Assembly (NCBI RefSeq): GCF_041514305.1
Contig: NZ_JBGMWH010000007.1
Span: 119,230-183,229 of the forward strand
Source of the DNA: Salinarimonas chemoclinalis
Lineage (GTDB): Bacteria > Pseudomonadota > Alphaproteobacteria > Rhizobiales > Beijerinckiaceae
Length of the DNA: 64,000 nucleotides
Direction of reading: 5' to 3'
This document shows positions 30,412-38,803 of this stretch, piece by piece. The notes below the pieces were generated by a model. The model made no database searches. It was not told where the DNA came from and saw nothing but the letters and a program-made list of their open reading frames with translations. Within the stretch, counting starts at the first letter, position 1, and each line of letters begins with the position of its first letter. The position numbers and the translations under genes were made by a program.

Positions 30412-31599
30412 TCAGGATCCGGCGGCGCGCGGGGCGCCGCCGCGCACGATCCGGCGCATGACGATCTCCATCGGCCCCCGCGCGAAGGCGCGCCGCCACA
30501 GGGCGAGGAGCGCGACGATCGCGCCGTAGGACGCGAGCGCGACGGCGAGGATCGCCGCCGCGTCGAGGGCGCCCCAGAGGCCCAGCCCCCAGCCGAGGAA
30601 CACGCCCCCGAGCAGGACGGAGTGGAGGAGGTAGCCCGACAGCGCGCTCTCCCCCACGATCGCGCAGGCGCGCACCAGGAGCGCGTCCGGCCGGCGCCGC
30701 GCGGCGTCGAGGACGACGACGGCGAGGCCGAACGACAGGATCGGCGCCGCGAGCCCGAGGATGCCCGCCGCCGCGACCACCGCCGCCGGCGCGAGCGCCC
30801 CCGGCGAAACGAGGGCCGATACCAGCGCCGCCCCCGCGGCCGCGCTCGCGAGGCCGCCGAGCGCGAGCGCGAGGGGCGCGCGGCGTCGCCAGGCGGCGAG
30901 CCGCTCGGGGCTCGGCGGGAACGCGCCGGAGCGCGCGGCGAGCCTGCCGGCGAGCACCATCGCGAAGGCGGCCGGGCCGTTGAAGGCGAGCAGGAAGACG
31001 AGGGCGCTCGGCAGGTCCGCCAGCCGCGCGGCCACCGTCTCGCCGAGCCCGCCGAGATAGCCGACGCCGGCGATCCGCTCCACCGGGCCGCCCCCGGAGG
31101 CCTCCGCCAGCGCGAGCGCGATGATTCCCGCCTGGGCGCAGACCGCCAGCGCGAGGCTCCCCGCCGCGATCGCCGCCAGCCGCCGCGGCGCCGCGTCGCG
31201 CAGGGCGACGAGCGCCACCCCGAGCAGCGCGTAGAGCATCAGGATGTCGCCGTAGAACAGGAGCGTCGCATGCGCCGCGCCGATGGCGAGGAGCGCCACG
31301 AGCCGCCGGCGCAGCGGCGCGCCCGATCCGCCCGGGCGCGCCGCGCGGTCGAGGGCGACCGAGAGGCCGAAGCCGTAGAGGAAGGAGAAGATCAGGAAGA
31401 ACTTGCCCGCGCCGAAGGCGAGCGTCGCCCAGGCCGCGATCCGGTCGGCCGGCGCGGCGAGCGCGGGGCCCGCGTCGATCGGCATGGCGAAGATCGGTGC
31501 ATTGACCACGATGACGCCCATCAGCGCGAAGCCCCGGAGGGCGTCGATGCCGCGATCCCGGGCGGGGGCGGGGGCGGGCGGGACTGCGAATGCCGACAT
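30412..31599 (-). CDS. DUF418 (YeiB-like) membrane protein
   Basis: A 395-residue polytopic inner-membrane protein of the DUF418/YeiB family, with ten or more hydrophobic helices. RDRGIDALRGFALMGVIVVNAPIFAMP at the N-terminus and YLLHSVLLGGVFLGWGLGLWG in the C-terminal DUF418 region are family hallmarks. Proposed relatives of acyltransferases; biochemical role unknown. It lies downstream of a TetR gene in the same orientation, and a palindromic site at 31626-31651 sits just before it, so TetR control is likely. Confidence 0.87.
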   Translation of the reverse strand: MSAFAVPPAPAPARDRGIDALRGFALMGVIVVNAPIFAMPIDAGPALAAPADRIAAWATLAFGAGKFFLIFSFLYGFGLSVALDRAARPGGSGAPLRRRLVALLAIGAAHATLLFYGDILMLYALLGVALVALRDAAPRRLAAIAAGSLALAVCAQAGIIALALAEASGGGPVERIAGVGYLGGLGETVAARLADLPSALVFLLAFNGPAAFAMVLAGRLAARSGAFPPSPERLAAWRRRAPLALALGGLASAAAGAALVSALVSPGALAPAAVVAAAGILGLAAPILSFGLAVVVLDAARRRPDALLVRACAIVGESALSGYLLHSVLLGGVFLGWGLGLWGALDAAAILAVALASYGAIVALLALWRRAFARGPMEIVMRRIVRGGAPRAAGS

Positions 31600-31625
31600 C
31601 GGAGGCTCCGATTTCGAGATGAAAT

Positions 31626-31651
31626 GATATCAGCGAGGACTCGCTCATATC
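31626..31651. promoter_or_regulatory. 26-bp palindromic operator candidate before the DUF418 gene
   Basis: Left arm GATATCAGCGAG (31626-31637) and right arm CTCGCTCATATC (31640-31651) are reverse complements with one mismatch around a two-base centre. It lies 27-52 bases upstream of the DUF418 start and downstream of the tetR stop. Its half-site (ATATGAGCG) resembles that of the palindrome before tetR, pointing to the same protein. Confidence 0.6.
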
Positions 31652-31682
31652 TGGCGACGGGCGTTCTCTTCGGACGCGTGTG

Positions 31683-32315
31683 TCACCCGTCCGCCGCGAG
31701 CGCGCGGGCGAGGAGGTGGCGGGTGCGCCGCGCCGACGTCGCGCCGTCGAGGAGGTCGAGGCCGCCGGCGGAATAGACCCCGTCGGCCAGCGCGAACAGG
31801 AGGACGCCGACGTCGCGCGCTTCCAAACCGTCGGCGAGCGCGATCTCGCCGCGCGCCCGCGCGTCCGAGACCCGCTCCGAGAGCGCCGCCACGAGCCGCT
31901 CCTGCGACGCCGCCAGCGCCTCGTGGACCCGGGGGTTGCGCAGGGCTTCGGCGAAGATCTCCGCCCGCAGCCCGAGCGCGCGGCGCTCGCGGCCGGCATG
32001 CGCCAGCGCCGCCAGGGCGGCCTCGACGCTGGCGAGGAAATCGGCACCTTCGAACAGCTCCGCGAAGAAGGCGAGGTCGGACTGGAGGTCCTCCTCCACC
32101 ATGGCGAGCACGAGGTCCTCCTTCGAGGGAAAGTACTGGTAGAGGTTGGCGACGCTGACCCCGGCCTCGCGGCTGATGTCCGCCGTGCTCGCGGCATGGA
32201 AGCCGCTCGCGAGGAATCGCCGCCGGGCCGCCGCGAGAATGCGGGCGCGGCGCTCGGCGCGGGCGCGTTCGTCGACGGGGCGGCCGCGGCGCGGCGTGGG
32301 GGCGGGCGTGATCAT
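31683..32315 (-). CDS. TetR/AcrR-family transcriptional regulator
   Basis: A 210-residue repressor. The N-terminal helix-turn-helix is clear: ARILAAARRRFLASGFHAASTADISREAGVSVANLYQYFPSKEDLVLAMVE (about residues 24-74). The C-terminal ligand-binding domain is all-helical, with a TetR_C-like end. It is transcribed with the DUF418 gene 84 bases downstream, and near-perfect palindromes lie in front of both genes, so autoregulation plus control of DUF418 is the simplest model. Ligand unknown. Confidence 0.9.
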   Translation of the reverse strand: MITPAPTPRRGRPVDERARAERRARILAAARRRFLASGFHAASTADISREAGVSVANLYQYFPSKEDLVLAMVEEDLQSDLAFFAELFEGADFLASVEAALAALAHAGRERRALGLRAEIFAEALRNPRVHEALAASQERLVAALSERVSDARARGEIALADGLEARDVGVLLFALADGVYSAGGLDLLDGATSARRTRHLLARALAADG

Positions 32316-32326
32316 GCGCCTTCATA

Positions 32327-32348
32327 TACATGAGCGCTCGCTCTTGTA
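32327..32348. promoter_or_regulatory. 22-bp palindromic operator candidate before tetR
   Basis: Left arm TACATGAGCG (32327-32336) and right arm CGCTCTTGTA (32339-32348) are reverse complements except for one position, around a CT centre. The site begins 12 bases upstream of the tetR start, where bound repressor would block its own transcription. Confidence 0.65.
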
Positions 32349-32532
32349 AATAAGCATCGTTCCGCGCATGGATGTTGCGTCCCTCGGTAGTATTCCGCGA
32401 GGGCGCGACGAAGGCTCGCGTCGGCTTCCCAAAGCGGCTATAACGCCGCGGCGCCCGACCTGCCGGGCGCATCCCGTCACGAGGGACGACACGGCACGCG
32501 CGGGGACGCGCGGATTTCGAGGAGCGAGGACC

Positions 32533-33918
32533 ATGAGCGAGCGCTGGACGCCCGACAGCTGGAGGGGCAAGCCCATTCGGCAGGTGCCGGCCTACGAGGA
32601 CCAGGACCTGCTGCGCGAGGTCGAGGGTCAGCTCGCGGGGTTTCCGCCCCTCGTTTTCGCGGGTGAGGCGCGCAAGCTCAAGGCGAGCCTCGCCTCGGTG
32701 GCGCGCGGGGAGGCCTTCCTGCTCCAGGGCGGGGACTGCGCCGAGAGCTTCGCCGAGCACTCCGCCGACAACATCCGCGACTTCTTCCGCGTCTTCCTGC
32801 AGATGGCGGTGGTCCTCACCTTCGCGGGGTCCTGCCCGGTGGTGAAGATCGGCCGCGTCGCCGGCCAGTTCGCCAAGCCGCGCTCGTCGGACGACGAGAC
32901 CGTCGACGGCGTGACGCTGCCGAGCTACCGCGGCGACATCGTCAACGACATCGCCTTCACGCCGGAGAGCCGCAAGCCCGACGCCCGGCGTCAGCTCGAC
33001 GCCTACCGCCAGTCGGCGGCGACGCTCAACCTGCTGCGCGCCTTCGCCACCGGCGGCTTCGCCAACCTCGAGAACGCGCATCGCTGGATGCTCGGCTTCG
33101 TGAAGGACACGCCGCAGAGCTCGCGCTACGCCGACGTCGCCGAGCGCATCACCGAGGCGATCGCCTTCATGAAGGCGATCGGCATCGAGGCCGACCGCCA
33201 TCCGGAGGTGAAGAACACCGAGTTCTACACGAGCCACGAGGCGCTGCTGCTCGGCTACGAGGAGGCGCTCACCCGCGTCGACTCGACCTCCGGCGACTAC
33301 TACGCCACGTCCGGCCACATGATCTGGATCGGCGACCGCACCCGGCAGGCGGATCACGCCCACGTGGAATACGCACGCGGCGTGAAGAACCCGATCGGCC
33401 TCAAGTGCGGCCCCTCGCTGGCGGCGGACGACCTCCTGCGCCTGATGGACGCCATCGACCCCAAGAACGAGCCCGGGCGACTGACGCTGATCTGCCGCTT
33501 CGGCGCCGACAAGGTGTTCGACCACCTGCCGGCGCTCGTGCGTGCGGTGAAGAAGGCCGGACGCACGCCGGTCTGGTCCTGCGACCCGATGCACGGCAAT
33601 ACGGTCAAGGCGGGCTCCGGCTACAAGACCCGGCCGTTCGACCGGATCATGCAGGAGGTGCGCAACTTCTTCGCCGTCCACCAGGCGGAAGGGACGCATG
33701 CCGGCGGCATCCACCTCGAGATGACCGGCAAGAACGTCACCGAGTGCACGGGCGGCGCCCGCGGGCTCGGCGACGCGGACCTGTCGGATCGCTACCACAC
33801 CTACTGCGACCCGCGGCTCAACGCCGAGCAGGCGCTCGAGATCGCTTTCCTGACCGCGGAGCTGATCAAGCGCGAGCGGCTCGGCCGCGAGCGGCCGCGG
33901 GTCGAGGCCGCCGAGTGA
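32533..33918 (+). CDS. Class II 3-deoxy-7-phosphoheptulonate (DAHP) synthase
   Basis: First enzyme of the shikimate pathway; condenses phosphoenolpyruvate and erythrose-4-phosphate. The 461-residue protein is of the class II (plant-like) type: it begins with WTPDSWRGKPIRQVPAYED and contains FLLQGGDCAESFAEH (metal-binding Cys), SGDYYATSGHMIWIGDRTRQ, KCGPSLAADDLL and WSCDPMHGNTVKAGSGYKTR. The ATG at 32533 follows an AGCGAGGA site. Monocistronic. A strong palindrome lies downstream between it and the convergent rsmB. Confidence 0.95.
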   Translation: MSERWTPDSWRGKPIRQVPAYEDQDLLREVEGQLAGFPPLVFAGEARKLKASLASVARGEAFLLQGGDCAESFAEHSADNIRDFFRVFLQMAVVLTFAGSCPVVKIGRVAGQFAKPRSSDDETVDGVTLPSYRGDIVNDIAFTPESRKPDARRQLDAYRQSAATLNLLRAFATGGFANLENAHRWMLGFVKDTPQSSRYADVAERITEAIAFMKAIGIEADRHPEVKNTEFYTSHEALLLGYEEALTRVDSTSGDYYATSGHMIWIGDRTRQADHAHVEYARGVKNPIGLKCGPSLAADDLLRLMDAIDPKNEPGRLTLICRFGADKVFDHLPALVRAVKKAGRTPVWSCDPMHGNTVKAGSGYKTRPFDRIMQEVRNFFAVHQAEGTHAGGIHLEMTGKNVTECTGGARGLGDADLSDRYHTYCDPRLNAEQALEIAFLTAELIKRERLGRERPRVEAAE

Positions 33919-33957
33919 GGCCTTCCGCAGCGGGGCCTTCCGCAGCGGGGCCTCGCG
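33919..33957 (+). repeat. 15-bp tandem duplication directly after the DAHP synthase stop
   Basis: The unit GGCCTTCCGCAGCGG occurs at 33919-33933 and 33934-33948 and starts again at 33949 before diverging. It begins on the first base after the stop codon. Confidence 0.65.
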
Positions 33958-33971
33958 TGTGACGTAACCCG

Positions 33972-33999
33972 GCGGGCGCGCCGGATCCGGTGCGCCCGC
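33972..33999. terminator. 28-bp near-perfect palindrome between convergent genes
   Basis: Arms 33972-33985 and 33986-33999 are reverse complements with a single G-T wobble. The hairpin lies between the DAHP synthase gene (plus) and rsmB (minus, ending at 34015), so it can act as a bidirectional terminator. There is no T run. Confidence 0.55.
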
Positions 34000-34014
34000 T
34001 CGCCGCCCGCGGCT

Positions 34015-35349
34015 TCACGTCGGCTCTGTGGAGCCGCCGGCGCCCGTGGCGCGGACCAGGCGGGCGGCGAAGAAGCCGTCCAGCCCCGGCGCATCCGGCG
34101 CGATCCCCAGATGCGGGAGCGCGCGCAGGTTCCCCGCCGCGTCGACGAGCGCCGCCGCGCCGCCGATCTCCTCGGCCCGAACGGAGTCGCGCGCGAAGCC
34201 CGGATGGCGCGCGAGGAAGGCCTCGATCTGCGCCTCGCCTTCTTCCGGCTCGAGCGAGCAGGTGCAATAGACGAGCCGCCCGCCCGTCCGGGTGAGCGCG
34301 GCCGCCTTGTCGAGGAGCTGCGCCTGGAGGCCGGCGAGCTTGCCGACGTCTTCGTTGCTCTTCGTCCAGGCGACGTCCGGATGGCGGCGCAGGGTGCCCG
34401 TGGAGGAGCAGGGCGCGTCGAGCAGGACGGCGTCGAAGCCGTCGCCCGGCTCGAGCGCCAGCGCATCCACCGCCCGGGTCTCGGCGGAGAGCCCGAGGCG
34501 CGCGAGGTTCTCGGAGAGGCGCGCGAGGCGCTTCGCCGACCGGTCGACGGCGAGCACGGATGCGCCGGTTGCGGCGAGCTGGGCGGTCTTGCCTCCGGGC
34601 GCCGCGCACAGGTCGGCGACGCGCTCGCCCGCCCGGGCATGGAGCAGCCTCGCGGGGAGCGCGGCGGCGGCGTCCTGCACCCACCAGGCGCCTTCGTCGT
34701 AGCCGGGGAGTTCCGGCACCGGCGCGCGGGCGCCGACGCGCAACGTGCCCGTGGGCAGGAGCCGCGCGTCGAGCCGCTCGGCCCAGGCGGCGGCATCCGC
34801 CTTCGGCGTGAGGTCGAGCGGCGCCTCGCTGCGATGCGCGCGGGCGATCGCCGCCGCCGTCTCCGCGCCCCATGCGGTGCGCCAGCGCGCGGCGAGCCAG
34901 GCGGGGACGTCGCGCATCGCGTCCGCCTCGGCCTCGGCGAGGATGGTGTCGCGCTCGCGCACGACGCGGCGCAGGACGGCGTTGACGAGCCCGCCCGCCT
35001 TCGCGAGCCGCTTCTCCTCGCGCGCGAGGTCGACCGCGGTGCCCACCGCGGCGTGGTCCGGCACGTCGAGGAACAGCACTTGGGCGGCGCCGACGACGAG
35101 CAGCGCCTCGAGCCGCGGATCGCTCACCGGTGCCGACAGGCACTGCGCCAGCGCGGCGCGAATCGTGCCGAGCCGTCGCAGCGCCGTGACCGCGATGGCG
35201 CGGGCGAGCCCGAGGTCGCGCGCCTCGAGCGCCGCCGCCGGGGCGCGGACGGCGAGCACGTCGTCGAGGGCACGGCGTGCGCGCAGGGTTTCCTCGAGCG
35301 ACGAGAAGGCGAGCCGGCGTGCGCCGAGGCCCGGCTGGGTATCCGCCAC
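34015..35349 (-). CDS. rsmB: 16S rRNA (cytosine-967-C5)-methyltransferase family protein (RsmB-like)
   Basis: AdoMet-dependent rRNA methyltransferase of about 444 residues. The N-terminal NusB-like domain (about residues 15-140) is followed by a Rossmann methylase domain with DLCAAPGGKTAQLA (motif I), DAPCSSTGTLRRHPD (motif IV, catalytic Cys) and LVYCTCSLEPEEGE (motif VI, second Cys). Both catalytic cysteines are intact. I prefer the GTG at 35349 because an AAGGAGA site lies upstream; another GTG at 35400 would add 17 residues. Followed upstream on the same strand by htpX. Confidence 0.9.
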   Translation of the reverse strand: MADTQPGLGARRLAFSSLEETLRARRALDDVLAVRAPAAALEARDLGLARAIAVTALRRLGTIRAALAQCLSAPVSDPRLEALLVVGAAQVLFLDVPDHAAVGTAVDLAREEKRLAKAGGLVNAVLRRVVRERDTILAEAEADAMRDVPAWLAARWRTAWGAETAAAIARAHRSEAPLDLTPKADAAAWAERLDARLLPTGTLRVGARAPVPELPGYDEGAWWVQDAAAALPARLLHARAGERVADLCAAPGGKTAQLAATGASVLAVDRSAKRLARLSENLARLGLSAETRAVDALALEPGDGFDAVLLDAPCSSTGTLRRHPDVAWTKSNEDVGKLAGLQAQLLDKAAALTRTGGRLVYCTCSLEPEEGEAQIEAFLARHPGFARDSVRAEEIGGAAALVDAAGNLRALPHLGIAPDAPGLDGFFAARLVRATGAGGSTEPT

Positions 35350-35427
35350 GATGGGTCCGTCTCCTTCGGATGGGTCGTGCGCCGATGCCGCGCACGGCAC
35401 GGCGGCGATGTCTCCCCGCCCTCTACC

Positions 35428-36339
35428 TCATCCCCACGGCCCGCGCGAGCGCCTCCCGCCCCACGGACCCGGCGCGGGAGCCGCGGACGCCGCGGGCGCG
35501 CCCATTCCGGACTCACGGGCCATGGCGACGAGTGCCGCGACGCGGTTCGCCGTGGCGGGATGGGTGGAGAACAGGCCGTCGATGGCCCCGCCCTTCAGCG
35601 GGTTGACGATGAAGAGCGGCGCGGTCGCCGGGTGGTTCTCCGCGTCCTGGTTGACCGTGCGCGAGACGCCGCCGGCGATCTTCTCGAGCGCCGAGGCGAG
35701 CCAGAGCGGATTGCCGCAGATCTCCGCGCCGATCCGGTCGGCGTCGTATTCCCGCGCCCGGGAGATCGCCATCTGCACGATCATGGCGCCGAGCGGGGCG
35801 AGGATCATCATCGCGAGGAGGGCGAGCGGGTTCTGGCGCTCGCGCCCGCCGAAGATGAAGCCGAACTGCGCGAGCGTGGCGAGCGCGCCGGCGAGCGTGG
35901 CGCTCACCGTCATGATCAGCGTGTCGCGGTTCTTCACGTGCGCCAGCTCGTGCGCCATCACGGCGGCGACCTCCTCGCGCGAGAGGACGCGCAGGAGGCC
36001 CGTCGTGGCCGCCACCGCGGCGTTCGCCGGGTTGCGGCCGGTGGCGAAGGCGTTCGGCTGAGGATTGTCGATGAGGTAGACCCGCGGCATCGGCAGGCCG
36101 GCGCGCCGGGCGAGCTCCTCGACGAGCCCGACGAGTTCCGGCGCCGTGCGCGCGTCGACCTCGCGGGCCCGGTGGGCCTTCAGGGCGAGGCGGTCGGAGT
36201 TCCACCAGGCGTAGAGGTTCGTCGCCGCCGCGAGGCCGAGCGCGATCAGCATTCCGCCCGAGCCGCCGATCCAGTAGCCGACGACGCCGAACAGCGCGGT
36301 CAGCGCAGCGAGGAGCAGAGCCGTCTTCACGACGTTCAT
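35428..36339 (-). CDS. htpX: Membrane zinc metalloprotease HtpX
   Basis: Inner-membrane M48 protease for quality control of misfolded membrane proteins. The 303-residue protein has two N-terminal helices (about residues 5-45), the zinc motif AHELAHVKNRD (HExxH), two further hydrophobic segments, and the third zinc ligand in SRAREYDADRIGAE. NPQPNAFATGRNP is also typical. The C-terminus is a Gly/Pro/Ala-rich tail. The gene order rsmB-htpX on one strand is common in Hyphomicrobiales. In other bacteria it is stress-induced. Confidence 0.95.
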   Translation of the reverse strand: MNVVKTALLLAALTALFGVVGYWIGGSGGMLIALGLAAATNLYAWWNSDRLALKAHRAREVDARTAPELVGLVEELARRAGLPMPRVYLIDNPQPNAFATGRNPANAAVAATTGLLRVLSREEVAAVMAHELAHVKNRDTLIMTVSATLAGALATLAQFGFIFGGRERQNPLALLAMMILAPLGAMIVQMAISRAREYDADRIGAEICGNPLWLASALEKIAGGVSRTVNQDAENHPATAPLFIVNPLKGGAIDGLFSTHPATANRVAALVAMARESGMGAPAASAAPAPGPWGGRRSRGPWG

Positions 36340-36456
36340 CGTGGTGTACCTCCGGGGGCGGACGCCTATATCCAGGCCAGAGCGAGAATGTGGTATCGGC
36401 GGGACGGTTCCGGCAAGCCCCTCGGGCGGCCGGCCCCGAGCGCGAGAGTGAGAGCG

Positions 36457-36759
36457 ATGCAGGACGGGAAGGACGAGACGGCGCCCTTGGGGACGATGCC
36501 GGTCGAGGCGCGGCCGGTCGAGACGCGGCCGGTCGATTCGAGGCCCGTCGAGACGGCGGAGCCACCGGGCGCGGCTCCCGGCAAGGCCCTGTCCCCGGCC
36601 GCGCGCCGGGCCCTGGAGGAGGCGGCGGCGCGGCGCGCGGCGATCGACGCCCGCGCGGCGGAGATCGCCGCGCAGCCGGAGACGGCCGGGCGCGGCGGCC
36701 TCGAGCCCGTGCGCTACGCCGACTGGGAGATCAAGGGCATCGCCTGCGACTTCTCCTGA
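36457..36759 (+). CDS. DUF1674 (SdhAF4-like) protein with repeat-bearing N-terminus
   Basis: A 100-residue protein whose C-terminus GRGGLEPVRYADWEIKGIACDFS matches the DUF1674 family, related to the mitochondrial succinate dehydrogenase assembly factor SDHAF4. The central helix (ALSPAARRALEEAAARRAAIDARA) is typical. The N-terminus carries four copies of a five-residue unit (PVEAR, PVETR, PVDSR, PVETA) encoded by tandem 15-bp repeats, an unusual extension. The divergent htpX and the downstream ubiG are the usual neighbourhood. May assist flavinylated SdhA; inference from family. Confidence 0.85.
   Translation: MQDGKDETAPLGTMPVEARPVETRPVDSRPVETAEPPGAAPGKALSPAARRALEEAAARRAAIDARAAEIAAQPETAGRGGLEPVRYADWEIKGIACDFS
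36499..36558 (+). repeat. Four tandem 15-bp units in the DUF1674 gene
   Basis: Units start at 36499, 36514, 36529 and 36544; the consensus is CCGGTCGAGACGCGG. They keep the reading frame and encode the Pro-Val-Glu/Asp repeats. Confidence 0.8.
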
Positions 36760-36839
36760 CCGACGGCATCCGGCGCGCCCTCGACCGCGGGGGGCGTGCG
36801 GGCGAGACGAGGCGCGGTCGCGTTCCAGGAGATCCCATC

Positions 36840-37616
36840 ATGAGCCGAGCCGCGCAGGACGAGACGCACGAGGCGGCGCACGATCCCGCCGTCGACCCGC
36901 AGGAGGTCGCCCGCTTCGAGAAGATCGCGCGCACCTGGTGGGATCCGAAGGGGCCCATGCGCACCCTCCACAAGTTCAACCCGGTGCGCCTCGCCTACAT
37001 CCGCGATCGGGTCGCCGCCCATTTCGGGCGCGACCCGAAGGACGCCGCGCCGCTCGACGGCCTCACGCTGCTCGACGTCGGCTGTGGCGGCGGCCTCCTC
37101 ACCGAGCCCCTCGCCCGGCTCGGGGCGCGGGCGCGCGGGCTCGACCCGGCGCCGACCAACGTCGAGGTCGCGCGCCTCCACGCCGAGCGCGCCGGCGTCG
37201 CCGTCTCCTACGCGCAGGAGACGGTGGAGGCGGTCGTCGCCCGGGGCGAACGTTTCGACGTGGTGATCTCGATGGAGGTGGTGGAGCACGTTCCGGACCC
37301 GGACGCCTTCGTGCGCACCTGCGCGCAGGCGGTCGCCCCGGGTGGGCTGCTCTTCATGGCGACGCTCAACCGCACACTCAAGGCGTGGGGGCTCGCCATC
37401 GTCGGCGCGGAGTACGTGCTCGGCTGGCTGCCGAAAGGCACGCACGAGTGGGAGAAGTTCGTCACGCCGGCCGAACTCGAGGCGTCGATGCGCGCGGGCG
37501 GGCTCGCCGTGCGCGAGGTCACCGGCGTGACCTACGATCCGCTGAAGGACGCCTGGGGCCTCTCCCGCGACACGGCCGTGAACTACATGGCCTTCGCGGA
37601 GCGCTCCGCCGGCTGA
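36840..37616 (+). CDS. ubiG: Ubiquinone biosynthesis O-methyltransferase UbiG
   Basis: Bifunctional AdoMet methyltransferase for the two O-methylation steps of ubiquinone synthesis. The 258-residue protein shows the UbiG N-terminus ARFEKIARTWWDPKGPMRTLHKFNPVRLAYI, the AdoMet motif LLDVGCGGGLLTEPLARLGA, FDVVISMEVVEHV and the membrane-binding-like MATLNRTLKAWGLAIVGAEYVLGWLPKGTHEWEKFV. The ATG at 36840 follows AGGAG. In Hyphomicrobiales it is often divergent from lysC; here it follows the DUF1674 gene. Confidence 0.95.
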   Translation: MSRAAQDETHEAAHDPAVDPQEVARFEKIARTWWDPKGPMRTLHKFNPVRLAYIRDRVAAHFGRDPKDAAPLDGLTLLDVGCGGGLLTEPLARLGARARGLDPAPTNVEVARLHAERAGVAVSYAQETVEAVVARGERFDVVISMEVVEHVPDPDAFVRTCAQAVAPGGLLFMATLNRTLKAWGLAIVGAEYVLGWLPKGTHEWEKFVTPAELEASMRAGGLAVREVTGVTYDPLKDAWGLSRDTAVNYMAFAERSAG

Positions 37617-37620
37617 GACC

Positions 37621-37669
37621 CGCCGCCACCGGGACGCCGCCACCGGGACGCCGCCACCGGGACGCCGCG
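37621..37669 (+). repeat. 14-bp tandem repeats after the ubiG stop
   Basis: CGCCGCCACCGGGA occurs at 37621-37634, 37635-37648 and 37649-37662, with a partial fourth copy. The array starts four bases after the stop codon. Confidence 0.7.
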
Positions 37670-37688
37670 CCGCCGGCCGGGCCGGCGG
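37670..37688. terminator. Short hairpin between ubiG and rpsU
   Basis: An 8-base-pair GC stem (37670-37677 with 37681-37688) closes on a three-base loop between the convergent genes. It may end transcription in both directions; no T run. Confidence 0.35.
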
Positions 37689-37716
37689 GGCGCGACGGCG
37701 CCGGGAAACGGGCGCG

Positions 37717-37959
37717 TCAGCGGCGACCGGGGACGGCAGCCTTCTTGCGCACGGGCAGGAGCCCCTCGCGCTGGGCCTGCTTGCGGGCGAGCTTGCGGGC
37801 GCGGCGCACGGCCTCGGCCTTCTCGCGGGCACGCTTCTCGGAGGGCTTCTCGAAGGAGCGGCGCTTCTTCATCTCGCGGAAGACGCCTTCGCGCTGCATC
37901 TTCTTCTTGAGCACGCGCAGTGCCTGGTCGACGTTGTTGTCGCGAACGAGTACCTGCAA
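37717..37959 (-). CDS. rpsU: 30S ribosomal protein S21
   Basis: Small-subunit ribosomal protein of 80 residues. The N-terminus MQVLVRDNNVDQALRVLKKKMQREGVFREMKKRRSFEKPSEKR is the standard alphaproteobacterial S21. The only start giving this N-terminus is the TTG at 37959, preceded by a GAGGAGAG ribosome-binding site; there is no ATG or GTG near it. The C-terminus is basic and slightly longer than in gammaproteobacteria, as usual for this group. Confidence 0.95.
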   Translation of the reverse strand: MQVLVRDNNVDQALRVLKKKMQREGVFREMKKRRSFEKPSEKRAREKAEAVRRARKLARKQAQREGLLPVRKKAAVPGRR

Positions 37960-38223
37960 AAACTCTCTCCTCGTGGTGCGCGGCGCCGGGCGCCGACGGA
38001 ATCGATGACGGTCGCGCTCCCGGCGGCTGCCGGGCGGCCGGACTCGGATGAGCGAACGAGTCGAGGCGCGGGCGGGGGTCCGACGGACCCGTGGATCGGA
38101 GCCGCCTACGGCTCCAGCCGGCCGCGAGAAGCGAGCCGGCACGAAACCCGCGCGGGACGGGCCGTGCGGGAAAGCTCGATTATGGGCTTTCGGGCGGGAA
38201 ATGCAAGCCGTGACGCCCCGCGC

Positions 38224-38751
38224 TCAATTCCGCTCGTCGGGCAGGATCGGCAGCGGGGCGATGGGGACGCCTTCCTCGATCAGTTCCGCCACCTCGTCGC
38301 GATCGGCCTGGCCGATGATCGGCCGCTCGGGGGCGTCTCCCGCGTGGATGCGGCGCGCCTCGTCCGGGAAGGCGCGCCCGACGTTCTCGGCGGTCGCCTC
38401 GATGTGGGCACGCAGGCGCCTCAGCGCCGCGCGCATCTCGCGCTGCGCCTCCGACAGGAGCACCACCGGCGGCGCGGGCGGCGGCGTTCCCGGCGCGGGA
38501 GGGACATCGGCCGGGGTGGCGTCCGCGGACGGCGCGGGCACCGCCGGCGCGGACGGCTCGATCGCCGTCTCCCGCGCCCCGCGATCGGTGCGGGCGACGG
38601 AGGGCGCCATGATCTGCTTCTCGACCCGCGTCTCCCCGCACACGGGGCAGGCCACGAACCCGCGCGCCGCCTGCTCCTCGAAGGACTCCGAGGAGGGGAA
38701 CCAGCTCTCGAAGGGATGGCCGGACGCGCAGGCCAACGCGTAGCGGATCAT
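38224..38751 (-). CDS. DUF1178 family protein
   Basis: A 175-residue protein. The start MIRYALACASGHPFESWFPSSE and the CPVCGETRVEKQIMAPSVA segment (a CxxC plus an upstream Cys) are typical of DUF1178, suggesting a small metal-binding or zinc-ribbon-like N-terminal domain. A Pro/Ala linker (about residues 75-105) leads to a helical C-terminal domain. Function unknown. It follows the nitrilase-like gene in the conserved grxC-nitrilase-DUF1178 order. Confidence 0.88.
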   Translation of the reverse strand: MIRYALACASGHPFESWFPSSESFEEQAARGFVACPVCGETRVEKQIMAPSVARTDRGARETAIEPSAPAVPAPSADATPADVPPAPGTPPPAPPVVLLSEAQREMRAALRRLRAHIEATAENVGRAFPDEARRIHAGDAPERPIIGQADRDEVAELIEEGVPIAPLPILPDERN

Positions 38752-38803
38752 GGCGGAAGCATGCGCGACGTCGGCGAACAGGTCCTGAAGCGGCGTGCGT
38801 CCC

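Noticed and set aside
34111..36456. Very long plus-strand open frame before the DUF1674 gene
   Set aside because: Shadow of rsmB and htpX on the opposite strand; composition is Arg/Ala-rich without motifs.
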